A stretch of 64,000 nt of DNA from Sphingobacteriales bacterium (GTDB taxonomy: Bacteria; Bacteroidota; Bacteroidia; Chitinophagales; UBA2359), in contig CP064999.1 of the NCBI GenBank assembly GCA_016700115.1, forward strand, positions 3,100,001 through 3,164,000, given 5' to 3'. The stretch's first letter is position 1. Each line of letters opens with the position of its first letter. This document shows positions 19,085-28,832 of the stretch, in pieces. The position numbers and the translations under genes are program-made. The notes beneath the pieces were generated by a model. The model had not been told where the DNA came from and did not search any database. It saw nothing but the letters and a program-made list of their open reading frames with translations.

Positions 19085-19122
19085 TAACCCATTTACAACC
19101 AACAATGTAACTACAAGACTAA

Positions 19123-20940
19123 TTATTGCTTAATAAAAGATGCGCTTAAAATGCTGAATTCATTTTGAATTTGTAAGAAATACAACCCTGAAGGCATATT
19201 GTTTACTTTGACGTTAATTGTTTCCGAAAGGTTTACCCGTTCCTCTAAATAAATTTGTCTTCCATACAGATCAAATATGGTTAAGGTCAGTGAGCCGACA
19301 ATTTCCTGAGGCAGTCTGATAAACAGATCATCGGACTGAGTAGGGTTGGGATAAACTATGAGTTGAGGAGATGCCTTTACATCATTCTGAGATTCGCAAA
19401 CATCTACATAGACCCAATGTAAAGATGTGGCGACTATCTGACCTGTTGCCCAATCTGTTGCTGTAAATGTATAAAGGATAGTATCTGCAGGGGATGCCAT
19501 TGGTTCGGGACAGTCAGTGCAACTCAACCCATCTGCAGGAGTCCATTCAAAAGTTGTTTCCGGGATATCGGGATAGTCAGGAGGTATTAGTTGTATGCTG
19601 TTTCCTAAACATAAATCGTAATACAAAGTATCGGGAATCAGACAAGGCTCTACGGTTACTTCATAAATTTCATAATATGGACCACCACCGAAAGTGGTAA
19701 ACATAGTCAGGGTATATATGGTATTTACTGACGGCCATACGGTAGGGTTAGGACAGTTTATGCAACTGATATTGTATTCTGGTTCCCAGGAATATAAAGT
19801 ATTAGGAATAAAAATGCCTCCAAGTTCTATACTATCACCATCACAAATTGTAAGATAATAAGTTGGGATTCCACAATTTTCAACGGTTACTAAAAAATGA
19901 CTCACGATTGGACCACCGCCTAAAGTAGTCAGGGTTGTAAGGGTATAGGTGGTAGTTTCATCGGGCGTAGCGATTGGGTTTGGACAATTAGCACAGCTTA
20001 ATCCTTCTGAGGGACTCCATACATATATGGTATTGGGCGAATAGGGCACACCAATTTCCACACCCACATCTATACAAGTATTATAGGATGTTAACTGACA
20101 TTCTCCCGAAGTAAATGACACAACGCCCTCGCGGGAAGCAAAACAGGAATTGGCATAGGTAATACCATTACAACCACATACAGGCTCATACTCGCTTGGG
20201 CATGGGTTGTAGTGAATCAATTCAGGAATAACACATGGACCGAAAAAAGGAGGATCTTCGCAAGCTCCCGGAATAAAAGAAGTGATACCAGAGTAAATGG
20301 CAATACAATCGTTGTCGTAGGTAACTCCGTCACACCCACAAACAGGAGCATAAATAGTAGGGCAGGGACCAATTCCGGTTTGATCGGGATTAAAACATCC
20401 GGGAACCACTCCACAAACTCCCGGAGTAAAAGACGTTATTCCACTGTTTGCAGCAAAACAACCATTAGAATAAGTATTTCCGTCACATCCACAAACGGGG
20501 CTGTAAATTTCCGGACAGAAAAAAATATTAACCATATCAGGATCAAAGCAATTGTCGGCACCACACATAATCTCTGCATTTGCGATGACCGTAACGTCAG
20601 TAACTGTTTCGTAAAATAAAGGACATTCGCCTATTGTTCCAGCAAATCCCCCCATAGAGCACAACAAAGTTCCATCACATAAAAATACTTCTGACGGGAA
20701 ATCTGCACAAAAAGGATTAGTAGAGGTGAAAAAGACATATTGCCCGTTGTACCATCCCTGTGAAATATTATTCACACAAGACCATGGTTCACAGATGCTG
20801 TTTGCTAATTGAGTTAAGAACGGCAACTCAGTTACCGGGTTTTGAACACCACAGGGCATTCCGGATTGTGCCACAGATTGCTGATGCGATACTGTGAGGA
20901 AAATTGTTAGAAATAAGACATGTAGATAAAATGATTTCAT
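19123..20940 (-). CDS. Secreted protein with three Kazal-like modules and a type IX sorting domain
   Basis: The 605-aa protein has a signal peptide of about 24 residues ending in SVAQ. Three tandem Kazal-like modules, each about 45 residues, carry the core PVCGCDGxTYxNxC (third copy PVCGCNGITYANSC) between residues about 140 and 285. Three repeats follow with the pattern PxTxYxWxPxxGLSCxxCPxPxAxPxxTxxYTLT, typical of adhesin-like surface proteins. The C-terminal 80 residues form a type IX sorting domain (VYPNPTQ, LTIFDLYGRQIY, MPSGLYFLQI). Export through the type IX system to the surface or medium is likely. Kazal modules often inhibit serine proteases, but inhibition here is an inference. 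Confidence 0.85.
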   Translation of the reverse strand: MKSFYLHVLFLTIFLTVSHQQSVAQSGMPCGVQNPVTELPFLTQLANSICEPWSCVNNISQGWYNGQYVFFTSTNPFCADFPSEVFLCDGTLLCSMGGFAGTIGECPLFYETVTDVTVIANAEIMCGADNCFDPDMVNIFFCPEIYSPVCGCDGNTYSNGCFAANSGITSFTPGVCGVVPGCFNPDQTGIGPCPTIYAPVCGCDGVTYDNDCIAIYSGITSFIPGACEDPPFFGPCVIPELIHYNPCPSEYEPVCGCNGITYANSCFASREGVVSFTSGECQLTSYNTCIDVGVEIGVPYSPNTIYVWSPSEGLSCANCPNPIATPDETTTYTLTTLTTLGGGPIVSHFLVTVENCGIPTYYLTICDGDSIELGGIFIPNTLYSWEPEYNISCINCPNPTVWPSVNTIYTLTMFTTFGGGPYYEIYEVTVEPCLIPDTLYYDLCLGNSIQLIPPDYPDIPETTFEWTPADGLSCTDCPEPMASPADTILYTFTATDWATGQIVATSLHWVYVDVCESQNDVKASPQLIVYPNPTQSDDLFIRLPQEIVGSLTLTIFDLYGRQIYLEERVNLSETINVKVNNMPSGLYFLQIQNEFSILSASFIKQ

Positions 20941-21207
20941 ACAAATTATGTTTGTGAGGGTTAAAATTATACTTACTTTTACCGAAACTTAACTGAATAA
21001 ACGATATTTGCAGCAAATGCGTTGGTTTTCAAGCAGTCAAAAGAGTTAAGTTAAATGAAAAAGTCTTTTATAGGACAGACTGGTTGTAACAAGTTGAAAC
21101 AGGAACATTTTAAAAACTGGTGTGTTTATCTTGGATTGTTGAAAACACAAACCCGTTTTTTCTCAAAAATAACTAAATAATATCCATAAACAAAAACAAA
21201 ATGAGCT

Positions 21208-23742
21208 ATGCAATTTAAAAACTTTACACTATCAAAAACATTCGCCTCTTTGGTTCTGGTTTTGGTATCTGTTTTAGCAGTAGCACAACCTACGCTTACT
21301 TCGGCAAACTTTCCGGTTGTAGGAGACGAATTTAACCGTATCAGCGCTGCTCCAAGCGCAGTTTTGCCCGGTGCTGCCGGCGCAAACGTGTTTTGGAACT
21401 TTGCTTCTTTAGTGCCTGCTTCCGGTGCAACAAGCGGAACCTATGTAGCCCCTAATACCACTACAATGGGCGGTAGTTTTCCTGCTGCAGATGTGGCCAA
21501 TATCAGTGGCACCTTTGTCGCTTATTACGATGTAACAAGCAGTGCTTCAAGCTGGATTGGAGCCGATAACGGCGGAACAGCAATTACCTTTTCAGACCCT
21601 TTGATTCAAATGCAATACCCCTTTACTTACGGATCTACCTATTCTGATATTGGCGACCGGCAATATAATGTTGGTGTTGTGGTTGGCTCGCGTTTGACGC
21701 GCGATGTGATTGCCGATGGTTATGGCACTTTGACTTTGCCAAATGGGGTATATGAAAACGTTTTGCGTGTTCGCATTGAAGAAACCTATCGCGATACCAC
21801 ACCAAATCCTGCTCAGTTTTTTGAAAGAGAATCGACCAGATATGAATGGTATGACCAAACTTCACGTTATCCTTTATTGGTTTATGAAACCGGTACAACT
21901 AATCAATCTGGTACTATTGCCAGTTTTTCAGTGCTCAATTATGCTTTTGTGTTGAGTGTGGCTGATGACTATGGGTATAGTTACATCACCTCTGACGAAG
22001 GTCTGAACTGTGAGTGGGTTGACATAGTTGATATTGGCACAGAAATTACAGGGCTTGCTGACGATAACTATGTTGGTCCTATTCCGATGGGTATAGACTT
22101 CCAATATTACTGGACAACAGAAAGCCAGGTATATATTGGCTCTAATGGGTATGTGTCTTTTGACCCTATTCAAATATCTTCAACAGGAACGGTTGCTTTT
22201 CCGTTTATCCCTACCCCCGATGAACGGAATAATTTCGTTGCCCCATGTTTGGCTGACTTAACTTTTGGAGGTGTCAATAATCCGGGTAAATGCTATGTGT
22301 ACAACGATGCAGACAGATTTATAGTTACTTATCTTGGAGTGCCTCAGTGGACGAATAATGCATTTCAATGGGTAGGCAGTAATACGTTTCAGGTGATTTT
22401 TTCTGCTATTGATTCATCAATCACCTTTAATTACCTGACAATGGAACCAAACCTGACCACTGAGTATGCAACTGCTCAAAACCCGGTAATGGTAGGTATA
22501 GAAAATATTTCGGGCGATATAGGTATTCAGGTGAGCAATACAGCAATGCCTCCATCTAATTCATGTATTCGGTTTGACCCTCCTGCGGTACCTTTAATTG
22601 ACGTAAAAGATGTAGCTCCTACGTTTAACCAAAATCCTGAAAACGGTGGATTTTTCGTCTTTAAAAATGAAATTTTTGACCTGCAGACCAATGTAAAAAA
22701 TGTAGGCAGTGTGGACATTACAACTCCAATCACAGTCAATACAACGGTGTTTGACCCTTCTGGTATGCCATTTGTGATTGATAACGTTACTTTGCCGGGC
22801 TTAGATCAAGGACAAAGCGAACTGGTAACTTTTAGTACTCCTTTTCCTGCATTATTCACAGGTGCTTTTACCTATGAAGTTTCTACCATTACTACAGATG
22901 ACATCAATCCAAACAACGACTTTAATGTTTCTGAATTAGTTGTTGTTGATTCGCTTGCCAATGGAGAGATTACGCTTTCTTATGTAGTTGGAACAGCTAA
23001 CCAGGGAGCTGTTTCCTGGACAGGTGGTTCAGGGTTTAACGATGGTGCCGGTATTTATATCGAGCCTCCTTTTTACCCGGTCGAAGTTGTTGGTGCTGAA
23101 TATTATGTAGCAACTACCGGTGCAGGTACTGGTTTTAGAGCCAGAGTTCAGGATGACAATGGACCTGCCAATAGTCCCGGTTTGGCAATAGCAAGTAAAG
23201 ATGTTCCTGTCGGACAAATTTTGTCACTTTCATGGAACAGAGTTGACTTTGACAGCCCGCCGATGATTGAAGATGGTGGTGTTTATGTTTCGTGGTTAAT
23301 GGAGGCAACAGATATTCAGTTGGCTACTGAATTAGATCCACCTTTCTCACGACGTTCTTATGAAATTTTGGGCGATGCCTGGGCACCTTACCGTTCCGGT
23401 GATATTTCTGATTTATACATTCGTGTAATTGTCAAGAAAACAGATTTTCCGGTTGGCATTAACAACCCAAATCAAACCGCTGCTTTTAACCTTGAAGAAG
23501 CTTTCCCCAATCCTTCTACTAATCAAGCCTTAATTCAATATTCGTTAATTTCTGATGCCCCGGTAACTTTTACGTTAACTGATATTGCAGGAAGGGTTAT
23601 TGAGCAACGTTCCATGAATTTAGTTCAAGCAGGTAGCCACCAAATCCGTTTAAATACAAGTCAATTGCCTTCAGGTGTTTATCTATACACACTCAGCAGC
23701 AACGGACATACTGAAACCAAACGCTTAATGGTCGCAAACTAA
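21208..23742 (+). CDS. Large secreted protein with type IX C-terminal sorting domain
   Basis: The 844-aa protein starts with a signal peptide ending in AVAQ (about residue 26). The first 250 residues are a Gly/Ala/Thr-rich module without close match to a family I know. The middle contains extracellular beta-rich modules, including GADYYVATTG-like repeats and a CARDB-like stretch (VKNVGSVDITTPITV). The C-terminus is a clear sorting domain: AFPNPSTNQALI, FTLTDIAGRVI, LPSGVYLYTL, KRLMV. It is a surface or released protein of unknown function, converging on the hemerythrin gene. Confidence 0.8.
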   Translation: MQFKNFTLSKTFASLVLVLVSVLAVAQPTLTSANFPVVGDEFNRISAAPSAVLPGAAGANVFWNFASLVPASGATSGTYVAPNTTTMGGSFPAADVANISGTFVAYYDVTSSASSWIGADNGGTAITFSDPLIQMQYPFTYGSTYSDIGDRQYNVGVVVGSRLTRDVIADGYGTLTLPNGVYENVLRVRIEETYRDTTPNPAQFFERESTRYEWYDQTSRYPLLVYETGTTNQSGTIASFSVLNYAFVLSVADDYGYSYITSDEGLNCEWVDIVDIGTEITGLADDNYVGPIPMGIDFQYYWTTESQVYIGSNGYVSFDPIQISSTGTVAFPFIPTPDERNNFVAPCLADLTFGGVNNPGKCYVYNDADRFIVTYLGVPQWTNNAFQWVGSNTFQVIFSAIDSSITFNYLTMEPNLTTEYATAQNPVMVGIENISGDIGIQVSNTAMPPSNSCIRFDPPAVPLIDVKDVAPTFNQNPENGGFFVFKNEIFDLQTNVKNVGSVDITTPITVNTTVFDPSGMPFVIDNVTLPGLDQGQSELVTFSTPFPALFTGAFTYEVSTITTDDINPNNDFNVSELVVVDSLANGEITLSYVVGTANQGAVSWTGGSGFNDGAGIYIEPPFYPVEVVGAEYYVATTGAGTGFRARVQDDNGPANSPGLAIASKDVPVGQILSLSWNRVDFDSPPMIEDGGVYVSWLMEATDIQLATELDPPFSRRSYEILGDAWAPYRSGDISDLYIRVIVKKTDFPVGINNPNQTAAFNLEEAFPNPSTNQALIQYSLISDAPVTFTLTDIAGRVIEQRSMNLVQAGSHQIRLNTSQLPSGVYLYTLSSNGHTETKRLMVAN

Positions 23743-23770
23743 AATAGTGCCGTTCATTTGGTTCTAATTA

Positions 23771-23808
23771 AAAAAACGCATCTGTGCCTTCACAGATGCG
23801 TTTTTTTT
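23771..23808. terminator. Bidirectional terminator between convergent genes
   Basis: A perfect 11-bp stem (23776-23786 with 23791-23801, ACGCATCTGTG / CACAGATGCGT) is flanked by an A run on the left and eight T on the right. It can stop both the plus-strand secreted-protein gene and the minus-strand hemerythrin gene. Confidence 0.9.
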
Positions 23809-23847
23809 ATTCCTGTTTTATATGTCTTTTCAGTAAAGCAATGATAA

Positions 23848-24306
23848 TTACTTCCAAAAAGGGTCTTTCCAATCTTCTATGAATGATTGATTGCGGGCAG
23901 ATAATTCAAATTGTTTTATCGCTTCAGCAGATATACTATTTTGAATTTCGTTAAATAAAATACGCTCTTCAAAACGTATATGCTGTTCCAAAGTTTTATC
24001 AATGAGATGTAAGTTTTCAACAGTTTCGAGATTTTGGGCAAACAAGTGATGAATAGTTTGATGCTGTCCAATAGCAATTTTTACTAACTCATGATTGTTT
24101 CCCAATAGGGGAAATAGCAAGTTTTCTTCTTCTGCAAAATGAGGGAGAAGATGATGTTGGTAAAACCAAAAAACATAATTTCTAATACGGGATAGTTCTA
24201 TATTCCTGTTTAGTCCGGTTCTGATTTTCCAACAGAATAATAAAGCATGGTGGTGTTCTCGGCTCAAAGGCTGAAGGGCTTTATCCCTTTTTAAAGGCTT
24301 TCCCAT
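23848..24306 (-). CDS. Hemerythrin HHE domain protein
   Basis: The 152-aa protein is a single four-helix hemerythrin-like bundle. Iron-ligand candidates are the His cluster REHHHALLF near residues 17-20, HHLLPHFAEEE near 50-60, GQHQTIHHLF near 80-88 and HIRFEERILF near 110-118. The length and the HxxxE spacing match HHE proteins that bind a di-iron centre and respond to O2 or NO. It ends a minus-strand series with tryptophan dioxygenase, a truncated globin and an Rrf2 regulator, which supports a role in O2/NO/iron handling (inference). Confidence 0.85.
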   Translation of the reverse strand: MGKPLKRDKALQPLSREHHHALLFCWKIRTGLNRNIELSRIRNYVFWFYQHHLLPHFAEEENLLFPLLGNNHELVKIAIGQHQTIHHLFAQNLETVENLHLIDKTLEQHIRFEERILFNEIQNSISAEAIKQFELSARNQSFIEDWKDPFWK

Positions 24307-24370
24307 TGCAAAGTTTTTTTGATAAACTGAAGGTAATGTATATTAAGGAAATTTGAAAAACGCATCAAAT

Positions 24371-25276
24371 TTATATACCCCAGTTTTGTTTTTCTATATC
24401 TGTCCAAAGAGTTGGGAAAAATTTGCGTTGCTGAAATTTGGGATGCAGGTACTTTTTCCATTCAGATCCACCTGTGGCAGCTTGGTTTTCTCCTTTGCTG
24501 TCCAAATAATGTTTGGCTGTGCCGAGATGCACAAGCGGCCATTCTATGTTATAGAGGCGGTCAAAAGTTTTAAGTTGATGTAGTAGTTCTTCCGAAAGAG
24601 TGTCAATCTGTAATATTTTATCTTCTATTGTATTCCCTCTTGTCTTTTTTGCAAGAGTGATAAAACTATCGAGATATTTTTCTTCAAACTGCGTGAGTGT
24701 AAGAGTTTTTTTACCTGTTTTGCGGTTAAGTCCGGCATCCTGCCAATAAATATTTTCAAACATTTCTTCAACCGTCGGGTTTTCAGGAAGTCTCTGTTTA
24801 CCTTCTAAGTTGATAAGATTTTCGAGACGGGTGCAGTAAATTTCAATAAAACGAAATTGAGCCGACTGAAAACCACTCGCAGGAGCCAATGCAGTTCGAA
24901 ACGTATTGTAGTCATTGTAGTCCATGCCATCTTTCATTATGTCAAACGAGTTTATCAGCAAACCGGTATAGCGGTTTAGCCGGTTGAGCTTGTTTAACAG
25001 GAACTGCTCTGTGGGGTTGTTGTTTTCAACAATCTGTCTGATTTCATGTAAAATAAGTTTAAGCACCAACTCAGTGATTTGATGGTACATGATAAAGATT
25101 TCTTCATCTTTAAATTCAGTCTTTGGTTGCTGTAGTGTTAAGAGAGTATCCAAAGAAACATAATCCCAATAGTTGATGGGTTTTGTTTGAAGGAGGCCTT
25201 TCAAATAAGTCTCAGGGTTTTCGCCAAGTTTGATATATTTTTCGTTAATGTCCTGTATAATTTGATTTTGTTCCAT
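24371..25276 (-). CDS. kynA: Tryptophan 2,3-dioxygenase family protein
   Basis: The 301-aa haem enzyme opens the indole ring of tryptophan to N-formylkynurenine. The ATG at 25274-25276 is preferred over a GTG two codons upstream. Family features are the EEIFIMYHQITELVLKLIL helix, matching the conserved FxxxHQxxEL region, then GFQSAQFRFIEIY, which is the substrate-contact region, and a haem-ligand His region near the C-terminus (WPLVHLGTAKHYL). The rest of the kynurenine pathway is not in the window. It lies in a minus-strand group of haem and iron proteins. Confidence 0.87.
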   Translation of the reverse strand: MEQNQIIQDINEKYIKLGENPETYLKGLLQTKPINYWDYVSLDTLLTLQQPKTEFKDEEIFIMYHQITELVLKLILHEIRQIVENNNPTEQFLLNKLNRLNRYTGLLINSFDIMKDGMDYNDYNTFRTALAPASGFQSAQFRFIEIYCTRLENLINLEGKQRLPENPTVEEMFENIYWQDAGLNRKTGKKTLTLTQFEEKYLDSFITLAKKTRGNTIEDKILQIDTLSEELLHQLKTFDRLYNIEWPLVHLGTAKHYLDSKGENQAATGGSEWKKYLHPKFQQRKFFPTLWTDIEKQNWGI

Positions 25277-25362
25277 ATTCACTTGTTGGATTTAGTCTTG
25301 TTGAAAAATTGTTCTGGTTTGGGTATTGCCTAATGATTGTATTCTATACTAATTGTGTGGGG

Positions 25363-25755
25363 TTAAAAAAGTGCATCAGTTTCAAATTTTTGATGATAGG
25401 CAATTTTAGTTTGAAATAGTTGTGCCATTTTACTAGCCCGCCATTTGCTTTCTTCTGCCTTGGCTCCTGTAAAATGTTCATCTATATTTTGGTTAAAAAT
25501 TGAAACCCATCGCTCAAAATGCAGACTTGTTATTGGTAATCGGGAATGTGGTGGAAATGGACTTCCAAAATACGTGTGCTCTTCGAGCAATACGGTTTGC
25601 CAAAACCGAATCATTTTTTCAAGATGTTTCTCCCAATTTTCTTGAATCACAGCGTTAAAGATTGGTGCAAGTAATTCATCGTCTTGTACTTTGCTATAAA
25701 AAGTTGATACCAATTTAATTATATCTTGTACAGTAAGTATTTCTGTTTGATTCAT
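25363..25755 (-). CDS. Group III truncated hemoglobin
   Basis: This is a 130-aa small globin. The pattern VSTFYSKVQDDELLAPIF near the start, HLEKMIRFWQTVLL in the middle and HSRLPITSLHFERWVSIF fit group III truncated hemoglobins, with the proximal His in the last segment. Such proteins bind O2 or NO or carry out peroxide/NO chemistry. The gene starts 15 bp after the stop of the Rrf2 regulator gene on the same strand, so the two are probably cotranscribed. Confidence 0.88.
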   Translation of the reverse strand: MNQTEILTVQDIIKLVSTFYSKVQDDELLAPIFNAVIQENWEKHLEKMIRFWQTVLLEEHTYFGSPFPPHSRLPITSLHFERWVSIFNQNIDEHFTGAKAEESKWRASKMAQLFQTKIAYHQKFETDALF

Positions 25756-25769
25756 GTTTTTTCAGAATT

Positions 25770-26210
25770 TTAAACGTTCGATTTAAGATGACTTTGTCCT
25801 GTGTTTAATTCGGTTGCTAGATTAATGATTGTTGTGGTTTCGAACAGTTTGTTAAGCGGGTTGCGCACTTTTATATATTGGTCATGCAAGGGACACGGAT
25901 GATCTGGATTGCATTGTTTTAACCCAAGTACGCAATTGAATAACAATTGCTCGCCTTCAATTGCACCAATTATATCCCGCAGGTTGAGATCCATTTTTTT
26001 TTGATGATTAATTTCAAACCCACCGGTTGGACCTTTTACCGAATCAATAAGCTGATGTTTTACTAATTGTTGCAGAATTTTTGCTGTGAAAGCCATAGGA
26101 GAATCTATTTCCCGGGCAATATCCTTTAATCCTATTCGCTTTTCATTCAAGGTTTGTTGCATGATATAAATCGTTGCTCTGATTCCGTATTCACAGGCTT
26201 TAGAAAACAT
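25770..26210 (-). CDS. Rrf2 family transcriptional regulator (NsrR/IscR-like)
   Basis: The 146-aa regulator starts at the internal ATG at 26208-26210 (MFSKACEYGIRATIYI), the typical Rrf2 N-terminus. An upstream in-frame start would add 16 residues and is less likely. A winged-helix DNA-binding domain is followed by three cysteines in C-x6-C-x5-C spacing (NCVLGLKQCNPDHPCPLH), as in Rrf2 members that hold an iron-sulfur cluster and sense NO or cluster status. The truncated globin gene follows 15 bp downstream, which fits an NO- or O2-responsive unit. The sensed signal is inferred. Confidence 0.87.
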   Translation of the reverse strand: MFSKACEYGIRATIYIMQQTLNEKRIGLKDIAREIDSPMAFTAKILQQLVKHQLIDSVKGPTGGFEINHQKKMDLNLRDIIGAIEGEQLLFNCVLGLKQCNPDHPCPLHDQYIKVRNPLNKLFETTTIINLATELNTGQSHLKSNV

Positions 26211-26358
26211 TTCTGCTAATTTATCTGCAAAGATAAGATTTGGTTTTATTTCGGACAATTTTGTCTTTTATTATTTTCCTTTTCAAGTTACAAATCATAC
26301 CTTCAACACCTAAAATCCGTATAACAATTCTGTTATAAGTCCCTTCGTTTAAATAAAA

Positions 26359-27477
26359 TTATACTATCCTGGACTTATAAGTGATTAGCCAGTCTTCGAT
26401 TCCGCCAGCCAGACTAAAAATACTCAGGTCGTCTCGGTGCTGCTTAATAATGGAGTAAGCCTGACGACTGCGTTGCCCCGATTGGCAAAAAACAACTATA
26501 GTATTGTTTGAAGGTAATGAATTGATATGCTTTGCAAGTTCGGGGAGGGGAATTTTTAGATGTGGAAAGTGTGAAATTAGAGGCATTTCGAAGGGCTCTC
26601 TGACATCTATGATGGTAAGTTTATCGGACGTTTGAAGTAATGTCTCAAAAGTTTGAGGTGAGATTTCGCGAAAATCATCGTATGTAGAACAAAAGCCGAA
26701 GTAGTCGAAAAACTCAAATTCTGTTCGGTTTTTAGGCATAAATTGAATGGATGCCGGGTTTGGTGTAATTTGAATTTGATAGGATTGATTGTATAACGCA
26801 TTGTAAGTAAGCAGACAATTATAAAGAGGGACTCCTATTTCTGCAATTATTTTAATTGCTTCAGTTGCCTGTAAACTGCCAATAATACCGGGTATTACTC
26901 CCAAAACTCCGGCAATATTACAAGCAGGACTGTTAGAAGGGTTTGGGGGATTGGCAAACAAATCACGGAAATTAACTGAAGTAGGTTGGTTTTGATTAAA
27001 GACTGCAATCTGACCTTCAAATCGGAATATGGCACCATAAATCAGTGTTTTTTTGAGAAGAAAGCAGGCATCATTGATTAGATAGCGTGTTGCGAAATTA
27101 TCAGATCCGTCAATAATGACATCGTAATCTTTAAGCAACTCTAAGGCATTTCGATTAGTTAATCTAAAATGATATGGAGTAATAATAATATCGGGGTTGA
27201 GGAGTTGCAACTTTTTAGCTGCGATAATTGCTTTGGGTAATCCTATATCAAGTGTGTTGTATAAAATTTGACGATGTAAGTTGGTGATTTCAATGATGTC
27301 ATAGTCAACAATACCGATATGCCCTATTCCTGCTGCTGCAAGATATTGCAAGGCAGGACAACCTAAGCCGCCTGCACCAATAACCAATACTTTTGCTTTA
27401 AGCAATTTTTCTTGCCCTTCAGTACCAAGTTCCTTGAGTAAGATTTGGCGATGATATTTTTGGTTTATAATGCTCAA
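26359..27477 (-). CDS. moeB: MoeB/ThiF-type adenylyltransferase fused to a rhodanese domain
   Basis: The 372-aa enzyme has an N-terminal E1-like domain (about 1-250) with the nucleotide motif GAGGLGCPALQYLAAAGIG, then DxxxxTNLHRQILY and the DGSDNFATRYLIND segment. The C-terminal rhodanese domain (about 265-372) has the active-site Cys in VVFCQSGQRSRQ. MoeB activates the C-terminal Gly-Gly of MoaD with ATP. moaD lies 1.4 kb upstream on the same strand. The start codon is TTG at 27475-27477, placed by the conserved KYHRQILL N-terminus. The first CxxC zinc pair usual in MoeB is replaced (VNFRDLF). Confidence 0.85.
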   Translation of the reverse strand: MSIINQKYHRQILLKELGTEGQEKLLKAKVLVIGAGGLGCPALQYLAAAGIGHIGIVDYDIIEITNLHRQILYNTLDIGLPKAIIAAKKLQLLNPDIIITPYHFRLTNRNALELLKDYDVIIDGSDNFATRYLINDACFLLKKTLIYGAIFRFEGQIAVFNQNQPTSVNFRDLFANPPNPSNSPACNIAGVLGVIPGIIGSLQATEAIKIIAEIGVPLYNCLLTYNALYNQSYQIQITPNPASIQFMPKNRTEFEFFDYFGFCSTYDDFREISPQTFETLLQTSDKLTIIDVREPFEMPLISHFPHLKIPLPELAKHINSLPSNNTIVVFCQSGQRSRQAYSIIKQHRDDLSIFSLAGGIEDWLITYKSRIV

Positions 27478-27628
27478 ATTTAAAACTGATTAATATTTTT
27501 TGCCTATGGTTAAATTTTAGTTACTGTCTATAAGTTGTCAGTTTTATGTACATGAAAAACTTGGTTTGGATATAGGTTTTTTTGTTTAAAAATATTAAGA
27601 ATACAATATGGAAAGTTAAATATATTGG

Positions 27629-28789
27629 TCAGGTATTTTTGTTATCACCTATGCTTATCAGAGTTTTTAACTGAAAAGGAGAATAATAAATAGCCATTCC
27701 TATAATCATAGCTATTAAAAATCCATAGGGCAAGCCAAATGCAATGATGCCTGTTAGTAAGGAAATAAGTAGGTTTCTTTTTTCAGTGAAAAGATCTTTG
27801 ATGAGAAACATCATTGCCAGACCTTCAAATAAAAGGATAACCCCTAAAACCGGCAATGGAAAAATATTGATCAGTGAATGGATATTGCTCCCGAAAAAAA
27901 ATCCTAGAATTAAATAAAAAAAGCCATAAATAATAACTGATCCACCGGTTCTTCCACCAAAAGTATAATGACCAACCATCCCGCCTGCTCCATGGCAAAC
28001 AGGAATTCCACTTAAAAAAGGGGTAACTAAGTTCATCAATGCATAAGTAAAACCTATTTTTTTTGTTGAAAGTTGTGTTTTAGGAAACAGGTCATGCGCA
28101 ACTTGTTTTGTTGCTAATATTGAATTGCCAAGCGAGAGCGGAATTTGTGGTATTGCCAGTAATAAAAATCCGGTCGTTAAGTCATCAATATTTGGCACAT
28201 GTAAAATCGGGAGATATATTTTTGGAAAAACGTCAATATTGGAAAAGTTTGAATTAAACAAAAGTGAGTAAATCACCCCGGTGCTGATTACTAAAATTGA
28301 AGCCGGAAACTTCTTATTGTCAATCAAAAAAATAGTGAGACAAAAAGAGATACCTGCGAGTATGTACCCATTTAGATTGCCTGTAGGGATATATTGTTTG
28401 AAAGCTAAAGAGCAAAGACTAATGCCTAACCCTAATTGAAGTCCTCTTATTATTGTTTTAGGTACTATTTTTGCGAGTTTCTCAATAGCCCCTGTCAAAG
28501 TAAGGATAAGCATCGTTAATCCAATAGCCAAGCCTGCTCCAAATAAAACGTTACCGGCTATTTTTTGAGCAATGACCAATGTTGCCATTGCTTTCAGGGG
28601 CTGTACAGGCATTGGCATTTTGTAAATCAGACCCGTCAATATTTGCATCACCCCAAACACTATCAAAACACCCGGAGTATGTAGACCTGCAGCCAGAATC
28701 ATTGCGGTCAGTAGTGGAAAGTCGGTTCCAATGTCACCAAAAGCACCTGCTAATTCATTCCTGTTAAATTCAATGTTTCTGAAATTCAT
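27629..28789 (-). CDS. MOT1-like sulfate/molybdate transporter
   Basis: The 386-aa membrane protein has about 10-12 hydrophobic helices. The N-terminal signature ELAGAFGDIGTDFPLLTAM and the MPVQPLKAMATLVIA block, with a second conserved PVCHGAGGMVGHYTFGGRTGG, are those of the MOT1 molybdate transporter family. Location between moaD and moeB on the same strand supports molybdate uptake for cofactor synthesis. Confidence 0.85.
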   Translation of the reverse strand: MNFRNIEFNRNELAGAFGDIGTDFPLLTAMILAAGLHTPGVLIVFGVMQILTGLIYKMPMPVQPLKAMATLVIAQKIAGNVLFGAGLAIGLTMLILTLTGAIEKLAKIVPKTIIRGLQLGLGISLCSLAFKQYIPTGNLNGYILAGISFCLTIFLIDNKKFPASILVISTGVIYSLLFNSNFSNIDVFPKIYLPILHVPNIDDLTTGFLLLAIPQIPLSLGNSILATKQVAHDLFPKTQLSTKKIGFTYALMNLVTPFLSGIPVCHGAGGMVGHYTFGGRTGGSVIIYGFFYLILGFFFGSNIHSLINIFPLPVLGVILLFEGLAMMFLIKDLFTEKRNLLISLLTGIIAFGLPYGFLIAMIIGMAIYYSPFQLKTLISIGDNKNT

Positions 28790-28832
28790 GGAAAATTAGT
28801 TTTGTTCGGGGTTCAACTTTTATTAGCCCGAA

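Noticed and set aside
20212..20619. Plus-strand ORF of 135 codons within the Kazal-module gene
   Set aside because: Shadow of the minus-strand repeats (Thr/Asn/Ser-rich), no domain or start context.
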